Shown here piece by piece: positions 1 through 8,345 of a stretch of 64,000 nucleotides of DNA (position 1 is its first letter; each line of letters opens with the position of its first letter). The notes under the pieces were generated by a model, which saw only the letters and a list, made by a program, of their open reading frames with translations, was not told where the DNA came from and did not search any database. The position numbers were made by a program, and so were the translations under genes. The DNA comes from Alistipes sp. (lineage in GTDB: Bacteria > Bacteroidota > Bacteroidia > Bacteroidales > Rikenellaceae), in NCBI GenBank assembly GCA_017532885.1, contig JAFXIS010000039.1, positions 1 through 64,000 on the forward strand. The letters run 5' to 3'.

Positions 1-157
1 AAATTCATAATTCAAAACTCAAAATTCCAGAATATAGTATTTATAAAATTTAGTGACGACGCAATAGTATTTTTCTATTCCCCTTAACCTCACTAAATTC
101 CCTAATCTCTCTAAATTCATTCGTTCAAATGTAGCACAACAGTTAAGATAAACCAAA
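1..157. other. AT-rich non-coding edge region
   Basis: No gene is supported here. The stretch holds two short motifs that recur elsewhere in the window. Bases 3-27 contain AATTC/CAAAA runs that are the reverse complement of the runs at 48204-48240. Bases 76-115 carry repeated CTAAATTC / CCCTAA units, like those at 48050-48120 and 50639-50700. It is probably an intergenic repeat remnant downstream of yidC. Confidence 0.5.
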
Positions 158-188
158 AATCCCGAGCCTTGCATTAAGGCTCGGGATT
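155..188 (-). terminator. Intrinsic terminator after yidC
   Basis: Perfect 13-bp inverted repeat, arms 158-170 and 176-188 (AATCCCGAGCCTT), with a 5-nt loop. On the minus strand it is followed by a run of T. It lies 22 bp past the yidC stop. Confidence 0.85.
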
Positions 189-210
189 ATTCATATAACA
201 TGCAAAAATT

Positions 211-2151
211 TTATCTTCTCTTTGCCTTGGCCTGCTGACGCTGCAACTCCTCCTGCTGACGCATCAACTCCTCATAGCGAAGTTGGAACTTCGACTTCTT
301 CTTATTCTTCTGCTTTGATGCTGAGCGATCCATGATGGCACGAATTTTCTTATCATCCACGAAACGACGCATCGAGAACATGATAATCATTGTGAGAATC
401 TGCGACAATAGGTAGTAGTAGCACAGTCCTGATGCAAAATCGTTAAACCAGAAGAGCATCATTATCGGCATCAGATACACCATCATAAACTTCATTCCCG
501 CCATACCGGGCTGATTAGATGCACCCTGCTGCTGATATGTGAAATATGAGAAGCCCATCATTGCAAAGCACATCAACAGACAGAACAAACTCACATGGTC
601 ACCATACCAAGGTATATTGAACGGCAAATTCAAGATACTATCGTAAGACGACAAGTCATCTACCCACAAGAATGACTGACCACGCAACTCGATGCTCGAC
701 GGGAAGAAGCGGAACAATGCCCACAACAGCGGCAACTGAATGAGCATTGGCAAGCAACCACCCATAGGATTAATTCCCGCCTTCTTATAGATATTCATCA
801 TCTCCTGCTGCTTCTTCATAGCATCCTCCTGACGAGGATACTTAGCATTCAAAGCATCCATTTCGGGCTTAATAACACGCATCTTGGCAGTCGAGAGGTA
901 ACTCTTATATGTAAGCGGCAAGATGAGCAACTTAACCAAAATAGTCAAGATAAGGATAATAAGGCCGAAGCTCGCAATATACTTATGCAAGAAGTCCATA
1001 ACGGGAATGACAATATAGCGGTTAAACCAGCCTACAAGCCATCCTCCCAACGGGATAAGGCGCTCCATAGCAATCTTCTTGTCATCCTTGCCTCGCACCT
1101 TCGACAGCACGGCGTACTTATTAGGACCACAATAAATCGAGAAGGCGTAATCCGTAACCTTAGGGTTATACGCCACACCTACGCGCGCCGTATAGGTCTT
1201 AATAAAGCCTGAACCGGCAGGAGCTGTTACAAAGCCCATGTCGGCATAAGTGAAGTTGTTATGCGCAATAAACACCTCCGAGAAGAACTGCTGTTTGAAG
1301 GCAATCCAATTAACCTCACTCTGCACATCCTTCGACTTATTCTCCTCGCTCATACCCAAATCCTCAACATCGTTCTCATCGGGGAAACGATATGACAGAG
1401 TGGTATAAGTGTTCTCGTTCTTGAATCCGCGCTCGTTCTGGTATGTCTTGGTAACCCACTCCATACCCAAAGTCGATTGCGATGCCATAATGGGCGAGAG
1501 GTTCTCCAACTTAACATTAAAGTCGAGCATATAATCTCGCGCAGGGCTCTTCTCGTCATACAACACATACTCATAGTGAAGATAGGCACCTGCCGAAACC
1601 TCAAGGCTCATAACCAAACGCTGGAAGCCCTCACCGCGCTCAACGCCATTCGATGTAAAGACATACTCCGCAGTATTTACCGGCACATTCTTCAGGTCCT
1701 TCTTTACATAGAACTCCATATCGAACATTGCCGACTCGGGCTCATACAGAACAACCTTCTCGTTGCGCTCTCCCTTCGGAGCATACTTCGTATACTCCTC
1801 AAGCGTAACCTTCGACATCATACCTCCACGCGTAGTAAAGTCTACCGTGAGGTAATCGTTGCTCATCGTAAACTCCTTGACCTCTGCCTGGCGCGCGGCG
1901 ACCAAACTCTCACCAAACAACTCGGTCTGGCGCTGCAACTCCATCTGCACCAACTCCGCCTCCGACATTGAGGCTTTCTGCTCTGCTTCGGCAGCTGCGG
2001 CCTCAGCCTCAGCTGCCTCTATGGCCGCCTGCTCGGTCTGCGCCTGTTCTAAATATGCCTGATATTCTGCTTGTTGTTTAGAGCTATACATCACATAGCC
2101 AATAAAAATGGCCGCCATGAGCACAACTCCGATAATCGTTTTCTTATCCAT
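211..2151 (-). CDS. yidC: Membrane protein insertase YidC
   Basis: Inserts and folds inner-membrane proteins, alone or with SecYEG. The 646-aa length and layout are those of Gram-negative YidC. There is one N-terminal membrane segment (residues about 4-23), then an Ala/Glu/Gln-rich linker (about 25-85), a large periplasmic domain (about 90-350) and the conserved C-terminal insertase core. The core begins near the FGLIILILTILVKLLILPLT segment and contains KMRxxxPEM. The tail is strongly basic (KKNKKKSKF ... KAKRR), as expected for ribosome contact. It starts 19 bp downstream of the pyrG stop on the same strand and ends at a strong hairpin terminator, so it is probably the last gene of a pyrG-yidC transcript. 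Confidence 0.97.
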   Translation of the reverse strand: MDKKTIIGVVLMAAIFIGYVMYSSKQQAEYQAYLEQAQTEQAAIEAAEAEAAAAEAEQKASMSEAELVQMELQRQTELFGESLVAARQAEVKEFTMSNDYLTVDFTTRGGMMSKVTLEEYTKYAPKGERNEKVVLYEPESAMFDMEFYVKKDLKNVPVNTAEYVFTSNGVERGEGFQRLVMSLEVSAGAYLHYEYVLYDEKSPARDYMLDFNVKLENLSPIMASQSTLGMEWVTKTYQNERGFKNENTYTTLSYRFPDENDVEDLGMSEENKSKDVQSEVNWIAFKQQFFSEVFIAHNNFTYADMGFVTAPAGSGFIKTYTARVGVAYNPKVTDYAFSIYCGPNKYAVLSKVRGKDDKKIAMERLIPLGGWLVGWFNRYIVIPVMDFLHKYIASFGLIILILTILVKLLILPLTYKSYLSTAKMRVIKPEMDALNAKYPRQEDAMKKQQEMMNIYKKAGINPMGGCLPMLIQLPLLWALFRFFPSSIELRGQSFLWVDDLSSYDSILNLPFNIPWYGDHVSLFCLLMCFAMMGFSYFTYQQQGASNQPGMAGMKFMMVYLMPIMMLFWFNDFASGLCYYYLLSQILTMIIMFSMRRFVDDKKIRAIMDRSASKQKNKKKSKFQLRYEELMRQQEELQRQQAKAKRR

Positions 2152-2170
2152 TACTTATTGTTAAAATTTC

Positions 2171-3814
2171 TTACTCGCTTTTCTTATCTGCCTTCTTCTC
2201 CTGCTGATATTTCAATGCCGCATCGACAAAGGCTACAAACAAAGGTGCAGGAGTAGATACCGTACTCTTGTACTCCGGATTATACTGCACACATACATAC
2301 CACGGATGGTTCTTCAACTCTATCACCTCGGCAAGGCCCGTTTCGGGATTTACACCCGTCACAAACATACCTGCAGCCTCATACTGTGCCTGATAAGCCG
2401 AGTTAAACTCATAGCGATGACGATGGCGCTCAACAATATTCTCCTTGCCATACGCCTCATAGGCCTTCGAGCCCTTGCTCAATGTGCAGGCATAACCGCC
2501 CAAACGCATCGAACCGCCCTTCTCCGAAACCTTCTTCTGCTCGTCCATCAAATCTATAACGGGATTCTTCGCCTTGGCATCCAAATCCTTCGAATGAGCA
2601 TTCTTTATACCCAAAACATTGCGGGCAAACTCCACAACTGCGGCCTGCAAGCCCAAGCCCACGCCAAAGAGCGGAATATTATTCTCACGAGCAAACTGCG
2701 CAGCCATCATCTTTCCGTCAAATCCGCGAGTCCCTGCACCCGGAGCGATAAACACACCCGATACGCCACCAAGTTTCTCGGCGACACTTGCCGCCGTAAC
2801 CTCCTCGGCAGCAACATAGGTAACCTTCACTTTGCAGTGATTCATTGCTCCGGCATGTATAAACGACTCGTTAATTGACTTATAAGCATCGGGCAACTCG
2901 GTATACTTTCCGACCAACGCAACCTCTACCTTATACTTCGGATTCTTTACCTTCTCAACAAACTCGCTCCAAGCCTTCAAATCGGGCTCTACGCTCTCCG
3001 CAATGCCCAACTTGCGCAAGATAACATCGTCCAAATGCTGGGCGTGCATACGCAACGGCACCTCATAAATCGTGGGGACATCAATCGACTCCACAACGGC
3101 ATCGGGCGTAACATTACAGAACAATGCGACCTTGCGGCGCACATCCTCCGCCAAGCTATGCTCGGCACGCAACACCAAAACATCGGGCTGCACACCCTCC
3201 GACTGAAGTTCCTTTACGGAGTGCTGTGTAGGTTTTGTCTTCATCTCGCATGCAGCAGCCATATAAGGCACCCATGCCAAATGAATCAAAAGTGAGTTCT
3301 GATAACCGAGTTCATTGCGCAACTGACGAACCGACTCGATATAAGGCAATGACTCGATATCTCCTACCGTACCACCAATCTCCGAAATAATCACATCATA
3401 CTTCTTGGTTGCGCCCAGCAACTGTATGCGGCGCTTAATCTCATCGGTGATATGGGGAATAACCTGCACGGTCTTTCCGAGATATTCTCCACGGCTCTCC
3501 TTCTCCAAAACCTCCTTATAGATTTTACCCGTAGTAACCGTATTATTCTTTGTTGTGGTGATAGATGTGAATCGCTCATAGTGGCCCAAATCCAAGTCAC
3601 ACTCCGTACCATCTTCAGTCACATAGCTCTCGCCATGCTCGTAAGGATTCAAACGACCCGGATCCGCATTGATATAGGGGTCAAACTTCTGTACCGTCAC
3701 GGCATAGCCTCTTGCCTGAAGCAATCGTGCTACTGTTGCCGAGATAATACCCTTACCTAACGATGATGCCACACCTCCCGTAACGAAGATGTATTTTGGC
3801 TTATCCAATTTCAT
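2171..3814 (-). CDS. pyrG: CTP synthase with a degenerate glutaminase site
   Basis: Makes CTP from UTP, ATP and an amino donor. It is 547 aa, a normal length. The synthetase domain is intact: the P-loop-like GGVASSLGKG at residues 13-22, EIGGTVGDIES near 145-155 and KTKPTQHSVKELQ near 192-204. The C-terminal class I glutamine amidotransferase domain (about 295-540) folds recognisably (MRLGGY, ERHRHRYE), but its active site is changed. The usual GICLGMQ is GVGLGLQ (384-390), so Gly386 replaces the nucleophilic Cys. The usual HPE is NPE (512-514), so Asn512 replaces the catalytic His. The oxyanion loop PGGFGxRG reads PGAGTRG, one residue shorter. I read both codons directly (GGC at 2657-2659, AAT at 2279-2281, reverse complement). 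The likely consequence is ammonia-dependent CTP synthesis, which is inference. Confidence 0.96.
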   Translation of the reverse strand: MKLDKPKYIFVTGGVASSLGKGIISATVARLLQARGYAVTVQKFDPYINADPGRLNPYEHGESYVTEDGTECDLDLGHYERFTSITTTKNNTVTTGKIYKEVLEKESRGEYLGKTVQVIPHITDEIKRRIQLLGATKKYDVIISEIGGTVGDIESLPYIESVRQLRNELGYQNSLLIHLAWVPYMAAACEMKTKPTQHSVKELQSEGVQPDVLVLRAEHSLAEDVRRKVALFCNVTPDAVVESIDVPTIYEVPLRMHAQHLDDVILRKLGIAESVEPDLKAWSEFVEKVKNPKYKVEVALVGKYTELPDAYKSINESFIHAGAMNHCKVKVTYVAAEEVTAASVAEKLGGVSGVFIAPGAGTRGFDGKMMAAQFARENNIPLFGVGLGLQAAVVEFARNVLGIKNAHSKDLDAKAKNPVIDLMDEQKKVSEKGGSMRLGGYACTLSKGSKAYEAYGKENIVERHRHRYEFNSAYQAQYEAAGMFVTGVNPETGLAEVIELKNHPWYVCVQYNPEYKSTVSTPAPLFVAFVDAALKYQQEKKADKKSE

Positions 3815-3898
3815 AGTTTCAAAATATTACTGTTAAAACTTTATCTCATTAACCTGTCGGCTTAGTCTTTCTCTAACCTATTCTGCGAGCGTCATCCT

Positions 3899-5878
3899 CT
3901 ACTCGGCACTCTGGCTATCAATCAGGCGTACCTTCTCAATCGTATCCTGCAACTCGCGCTTAGCCTTGGCTATCTTCTCGCGAATATCGGCAATCATAGC
4001 CTCGGCATTCTTCGACTTCGAGAAGAATCCGATATTATTCTCCAACAGAGCGATATCCTGCTCCATCTGGCGCACTTTGTTATACAGACGCTCACGCTCC
4101 GAGCGCAAACGCTTGTCGCCACTGCCCTTCATGCTCTGCAAACGCTCCTTGAAGCGATTCATCGAACGGTCACGCTCCGAGCCGCGCAATGTTGCGAACA
4201 TTACATCGACAGCCTCCTTATATTTCTTCTGCACGGCGTCCTTCTGCTTGATAGGCACATAACCAATCTCGCTCCAACGACGCTGGAACTCCTTAATCAT
4301 ATCGTAGCCACCAGTCTTGATATCGGCAGCCTGCATCTCCTCTATCAGAGCCAACTTACGCTCCAGATTTGCCGCATGCTCATTCTCTACACCTGCGAAG
4401 TGCTGCGCCTTGCGCTCGAAGAACTTGTCACATGCTGCACGGAAACGCTTCCACACTTGATCCGAATAGCGACGAGGAACGGTTCCGATACCCTTCCACT
4501 TTGCCTGCAAAGCTATGAGTTCGTCTGTTGCGTGCTTCCAATCCTCGCTCGCCTGCAATGCCTCGGCAGCCTCACAAATCTCCTGCTTGAGTTGGAGATT
4601 ATGCTCCATCTCACTCTTCACACCGGCATAGAACTCGCGCTTAGCCTCAAAGAAGCGGTCGCATGCCGAGCGGAAACGCTCATAAATCAATGTGTTATCT
4701 TTCTTGGGGGCAAAACCAATTGTGTGCCATACCTTCTGAATCTCCAAAAGATTCTCGCTCACCTTGTTCCACTCCTTATGTGAAGTGTAAGGTTGCTCAA
4801 TCAAAGCCTCGGTCTTCTCGCAAAGCTCGGTCTTGAGCTGCAGATTTTTCATCTGCTCCTGCTTGATAGACTCGAAGTGGTCCTGATGCTGCTTATTTAT
4901 ACGGCTTGAGGCAGCCTTGAAGCGCTCCCACAAAGCCTCCTTATACTCATTTGCCACAGGGCCTGTCTCGCGCCACTCGTCATGCAGTTTCTGCAACTTA
5001 TGGAACGCATCCACAATCGAAGGCTCCATAACCAGCGCCTCGGCCTGCTCACACAACGCGACCTTCTGCTCATAGTTCTTCTTGAGGTCCAAATCGCGAA
5101 GCTCTTTATTTATCTTGATGAAATTGTAAAAATTCTCAACATGAAGGTTGTAAGTCTCCCACAAATCCTTCACCTTCGCCTGCGGTACAATGCCGGTATC
5201 CTTCCAGCGTTGCTGCAACTCGCGGAACTTGGCGAATGTATTATTCAAGGTTTCATCAGAGTTCACCAACTCCTTCAACTCCTCGATAATCTCCAACTTA
5301 ACCTTCAAGTTCTCCTCCTTGTGCTTATCCAAATCGGCGATATACTCGTCGCGACGACGACGATACTCCTTGAACAAATCCTTCAGGCGCACCTCTACAG
5401 CATCAACCGCCGGTGAGAACTCCTCACCCTCGGCAGCTGTGGCCTCAAATGCCTTACGCGCAGCATCCACCTCGGCGCGATGCAGTTTATAGAACGCAAT
5501 CTTAATCGCCTCAACGCTCTTACGCAAGGTGTGAATAGGCTCGCTCTCCAATTGCGAAGCAAACAACTCCACCAACTGCTCTTTGTTCAACGAATTCAAA
5601 TCCTGCAGATTCACATCCTCTGCAGCCTGCTCCTCGGCAGTCTCATCATCGAGTGACAAACCCGCCTGCTGGGCATCCAACGCAGCATCCTCCTCAGCAA
5701 AGTCCACAACCTCGACAGGTTGAGCCTCCTCTGCTACATTAAGATTTTCTGTTTGAGATTCACTCTCTGCAACAGCCTCCACGGTTGCAGATTCTACGGA
5801 AGTTACATTTTGCACATCCTCGGCATTGCCGACTGACTCCACGGGAGTCGTAAGGTTAGAATTTTCAGTAGTCATCAT
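3899..5878 (-). CDS. DUF349 repeat protein
   Basis: A 659-aa, highly charged, probably all-helical cytoplasmic protein. Residues about 1-90 are acidic and low-complexity. The rest contains five DUF349 units, each recognisable by a tryptophan motif: WKDTGIVP, WRETGPVA, WHTIGFAP, WKGIGTVP and WSEIGYVP. A coiled-coil tail follows (MEQDIALLENNIGFFSKSKN). DUF349 proteins are common in Bacteroidetes, and I do not know an established biochemical role. Two consecutive ATG codons (5878, 5875) open the frame. A -7 box (TATATTTG, minus strand) lies at 5922-5929. It is 84 bp upstream of pyrG and could be co-transcribed with it. Confidence 0.9.
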   Translation of the reverse strand: MMTTENSNLTTPVESVGNAEDVQNVTSVESATVEAVAESESQTENLNVAEEAQPVEVVDFAEEDAALDAQQAGLSLDDETAEEQAAEDVNLQDLNSLNKEQLVELFASQLESEPIHTLRKSVEAIKIAFYKLHRAEVDAARKAFEATAAEGEEFSPAVDAVEVRLKDLFKEYRRRRDEYIADLDKHKEENLKVKLEIIEELKELVNSDETLNNTFAKFRELQQRWKDTGIVPQAKVKDLWETYNLHVENFYNFIKINKELRDLDLKKNYEQKVALCEQAEALVMEPSIVDAFHKLQKLHDEWRETGPVANEYKEALWERFKAASSRINKQHQDHFESIKQEQMKNLQLKTELCEKTEALIEQPYTSHKEWNKVSENLLEIQKVWHTIGFAPKKDNTLIYERFRSACDRFFEAKREFYAGVKSEMEHNLQLKQEICEAAEALQASEDWKHATDELIALQAKWKGIGTVPRRYSDQVWKRFRAACDKFFERKAQHFAGVENEHAANLERKLALIEEMQAADIKTGGYDMIKEFQRRWSEIGYVPIKQKDAVQKKYKEAVDVMFATLRGSERDRSMNRFKERLQSMKGSGDKRLRSERERLYNKVRQMEQDIALLENNIGFFSKSKNAEAMIADIREKIAKAKRELQDTIEKVRLIDSQSAE

Positions 5879-5921
5879 TATTTGTTTTTACGGTTGCCGT
5901 ATGCTAATGCATACAGATGTG

Positions 5922-5929
5922 CAAATATA
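5922..5929 (-). promoter_or_regulatory. -7 promoter element for the DUF349 gene
   Basis: TATATTTG on the minus strand matches the Bacteroidetes TAnnTTTG -7 consensus, 44 bp before the ATG. I do not see a good -33 TTTG at the usual 19-21 bp. Confidence 0.55.
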
Positions 5930-5974
5930 CGAAAATTATCGTGTAGTTATCTGCTTTTTTGCGGGGATTTTTAC

Positions 5975-5982
5975 TATATTTG
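5975..5982 (+). promoter_or_regulatory. -7 promoter element for the response regulator
   Basis: TATATTTG matches TAnnTTTG and lies 33 bp before the ATG at 6016. It is divergent from the DUF349 promoter about 50 bp away. The -33 element is weak or absent. Confidence 0.55.
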
Positions 5983-6015
5983 TAAAAAATTAACATCATA
6001 ATCTCTTTTTGAGCT

Positions 6016-6693
6016 ATGGGATACCGCATATTACTCATTGATGACGAGGTTGATATTCTGGAATTTGTAAAATACAACCTTGAGCGTGACGGCTACGAAG
6101 TATTCACTGCGCCCGACGGAGCTGCCGGAATAGAACGAGCTTTGGAGGTGAAACCGCACTTGATTCTGCTCGACATGATGATGCCTATCATGGACGGAAT
6201 CGAAACCTGCCAAGCCATTCGCAAATCGCCCGAATTGAGCAATGTCATGGTGGTATTTCTCTCGGCTGTCGGCAGCGAAGATACGCAGTTGCAAGGCTAC
6301 AACGCCGGGGCCGATGATTATATCAATAAACCCATCAGGATGAACATTTTACGCAGTCGCGTAAAGGCAATTCTAAAGCGTATTGTCCTTCCCGAAAATA
6401 GCAACAAACTCATCATCGACACGGAGCATTACAAGGTGTATCGCGGCGACGAAATTTTAGTCCTTCCGCGTAAGGAATTCAAGCTCTTGAGTCTGCTACA
6501 CTCCCACCCCGGGAAGCTCTTTACACGCGATGAAATCTACCGCGAAGTTTGGGGCGACAAGGTTATCGTTGGTGACCGCACAATAGATGTTCACATCAGA
6601 AAATTACGCCAAAAAATCGGCGAAAATCATATTATCACAGTCAAGGGCATGGGATATAAATTCGAGGACGGGACACCCGACGGCGAAGAGTAG
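6016..6693 (+). CDS. OmpR/PhoB-family response regulator
   Basis: A 225-aa two-component transcription factor. The receiver domain (about 3-118) has the acidic pair Asp9/Asp10, the phospho-acceptor Asp53 in LILLDMMMPIMDG, a Ser switch residue in FLSA and the conserved Lys in INKP. The winged-helix DNA-binding domain (about 128-220) ends with the typical DVHIRKLRQKIG and VKGMGYKF. No histidine kinase is encoded next to it, so its partner must be elsewhere. The M64 peptidase gene starts 60 bp downstream on the same strand and may be co-transcribed. It is not safely assignable to a named regulator such as PhoB or RprY. Confidence 0.93.
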   Translation: MGYRILLIDDEVDILEFVKYNLERDGYEVFTAPDGAAGIERALEVKPHLILLDMMMPIMDGIETCQAIRKSPELSNVMVVFLSAVGSEDTQLQGYNAGADDYINKPIRMNILRSRVKAILKRIVLPENSNKLIIDTEHYKVYRGDEILVLPRKEFKLLSLLHSHPGKLFTRDEIYREVWGDKVIVGDRTIDVHIRKLRQKIGENHIITVKGMGYKFEDGTPDGEE

Positions 6694-6753
6694 CACCCAA
6701 TCCACAACATATTGCACACCAATATATTACACAATACACCAACACTCAAAGCA

Positions 6754-8055
6754 ATGAAACAAATATTTTTTATTCTCTCGCTGATTTTAACCATTTCGAC
6801 CGCTTCAGCGCAGGAGTTTTCGACATATTTTACCGACAGCACAATGCGTTTGGATTATAACCTTATCGGCAACGCCCGACAGCAAACGATTGCGCTGAAT
6901 GAGATTGTCGAAATCGAAGGTTGGGCAGGTCGCAGAGTAAACCTCGACAAAGTGCCGGTTCGAGGCAATGGAGAGATTAAAGTCTCGGATTCGCAGAGCG
7001 GCGCAACCATCTACCGAAACTCATTTTCGACCCTCTTTCAGGAGTGGGTTATAACCGACGAAGCCGAACTGCTGACAAAGAGTTTCGAGGCTACAATGTT
7101 AATCCCCTACCCACATAAAAGTGTCGATATCGAGATTTCGTTATTCGACAACAAAGGAGTAATTACAGCCAATCTTCGACACACTGTAAACCCCGAAGAT
7201 AAGCTTATTCGACGCACAAAACACACCAGCGCCACCACTCCGCAGCATCAATATCTGCTCCAAAGCGGCACCGACGAGGAGTGTATCGATGTAGTGATTC
7301 TCTCGGAGGGTTACACCTCTCAGGAGATGGATACATTCTTAAGCGATGCGCGCACCGCTTGTGACGAAATCTTAAGCTATGCGCCATTCAACACCCTAAA
7401 AGAGCGATTTAACTTTATCGCCGTCATGCTACCCTCGCAGGATAGCGGAGTAAGCGTTCCCCAAGATGGTGTATGGAAAAGCACTGCTCTCGGCTCAAAT
7501 TTTATGACATTCTACTCGCCTCGCTACCTCACAACAAACAATGTTCACCAGATGCACGACCTGATTTCGGGCATTCCCTGCGAGCATATTATAATTCTCG
7601 CCAACACAACAACTTATGGTGGCGGAGGCATCTATAATTCATACACCCTCACAACAGCACACAACCCCATGTTTAAGCCAGTCGTTGTACATGAGTTCGG
7701 GCACTCTTTTGCCGGCTTGGGCGACGAATATTTCTACGAGCAAATCGACCACACCGAGGGCACTTACGACCTGAGCTACGAGCCATGGGAGCAGAACATC
7801 ACATCGTTAGTCGATTTTAAGTCGAAGTGGGAGGATATGCTCCCCGCAGGATATACCGTTCCAACCGAGCCCACCGATGAGCGAAAGGCAAATTATACGG
7901 TCGGCGTATACGAAGGTGGCGGCTACATCACCAAAGGCATGTATCGTCCTGCCGTTATATGTCGCATGCGTGACAATGTGGCTACACAATTCTGCCCCGT
8001 TTGCCAACGCGCCATAGAGCGCATAATACGCTTTCATGTCGAACAGCAGAAGTAG
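6754..8055 (+). CDS. Secreted M64-family (IgA peptidase-like) zinc metallopeptidase
   Basis: A 433-aa exported peptidase. I chose the ATG at 6754 rather than the in-frame ATG at 6712 because it opens directly on a signal peptide (residues 1-19, cleavage after an Ala-Ser-Ala type end). The N-terminal half (about 25-170) resembles the M64 N-terminal beta domain. The catalytic half has the metzincin-like zinc motif HEFGHSFAGLGDEY starting at residue 313 (codon at 7690). The family is named for an IgA-cleaving enzyme of Clostridium, but substrates in Bacteroidetes are largely unknown, so IgA cleavage should not be assumed. A hairpin terminator follows at 8087. Confidence 0.9.
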   Translation: MKQIFFILSLILTISTASAQEFSTYFTDSTMRLDYNLIGNARQQTIALNEIVEIEGWAGRRVNLDKVPVRGNGEIKVSDSQSGATIYRNSFSTLFQEWVITDEAELLTKSFEATMLIPYPHKSVDIEISLFDNKGVITANLRHTVNPEDKLIRRTKHTSATTPQHQYLLQSGTDEECIDVVILSEGYTSQEMDTFLSDARTACDEILSYAPFNTLKERFNFIAVMLPSQDSGVSVPQDGVWKSTALGSNFMTFYSPRYLTTNNVHQMHDLISGIPCEHIIILANTTTYGGGGIYNSYTLTTAHNPMFKPVVVHEFGHSFAGLGDEYFYEQIDHTEGTYDLSYEPWEQNITSLVDFKSKWEDMLPAGYTVPTEPTDERKANYTVGVYEGGGYITKGMYRPAVICRMRDNVATQFCPVCQRAIERIIRFHVEQQK

Positions 8056-8086
8056 GTTTTACACGACTTTACGGCCTCAAAAGGAT

Positions 8087-8122
8087 AAAATGTCCGCAAA
8101 ACAATCGTTTCGCGGACATTTT
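8087..8122 (+). terminator. Hairpin terminator after the M64 gene
   Basis: 11-bp inverted repeat AAAATGTCCGC (8087-8097) / GCGGACATTTT (8112-8122), with an inner AAAC/GTTT stem and a 4-nt loop. It ends in a short T-run and stands 31 bp past the stop. Confidence 0.75.
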
Positions 8123-8167
8123 GTTACTATTTTTCGCATTTCAAGCATAAGTTTCAACTTTATTTTG

Positions 8168-8175
8168 TATCTTTG
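8168..8175 (+). promoter_or_regulatory. -7 promoter element for the ackA operon
   Basis: TATCTTTG matches TAnnTTTG. If used, transcription starts near 8182 and leaves a leader of about 160 nt before ackA. I see no known riboswitch in that leader. The -33 box is not clear. Confidence 0.5.
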
Positions 8176-8345
8176 TTTGGTGCAAGCAAATTTCACATTT
8201 TCAAACCCGACATGCCCTCAAAAAGTATGTCCGGTTTGTTGTGGCATGCAAGTTGGCACAATACTTATAGATTAAGGAGAGAAAAACACCTAAGGACAAA
8301 AGTTAAAGCGACATAAACTTAAACTAAAAAATAAAAACAAACATT

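Noticed and set aside
2171..3814. pyrG as a pseudogene
   Set aside because: The frame is complete, the synthetase site is intact and only glutaminase residues are altered, so a selected change is more likely than decay.
8036..8275. 79-codon frame after the M64 gene
   Set aside because: It crosses the hairpin terminator and the ackA promoter, and the product has no recognisable feature.
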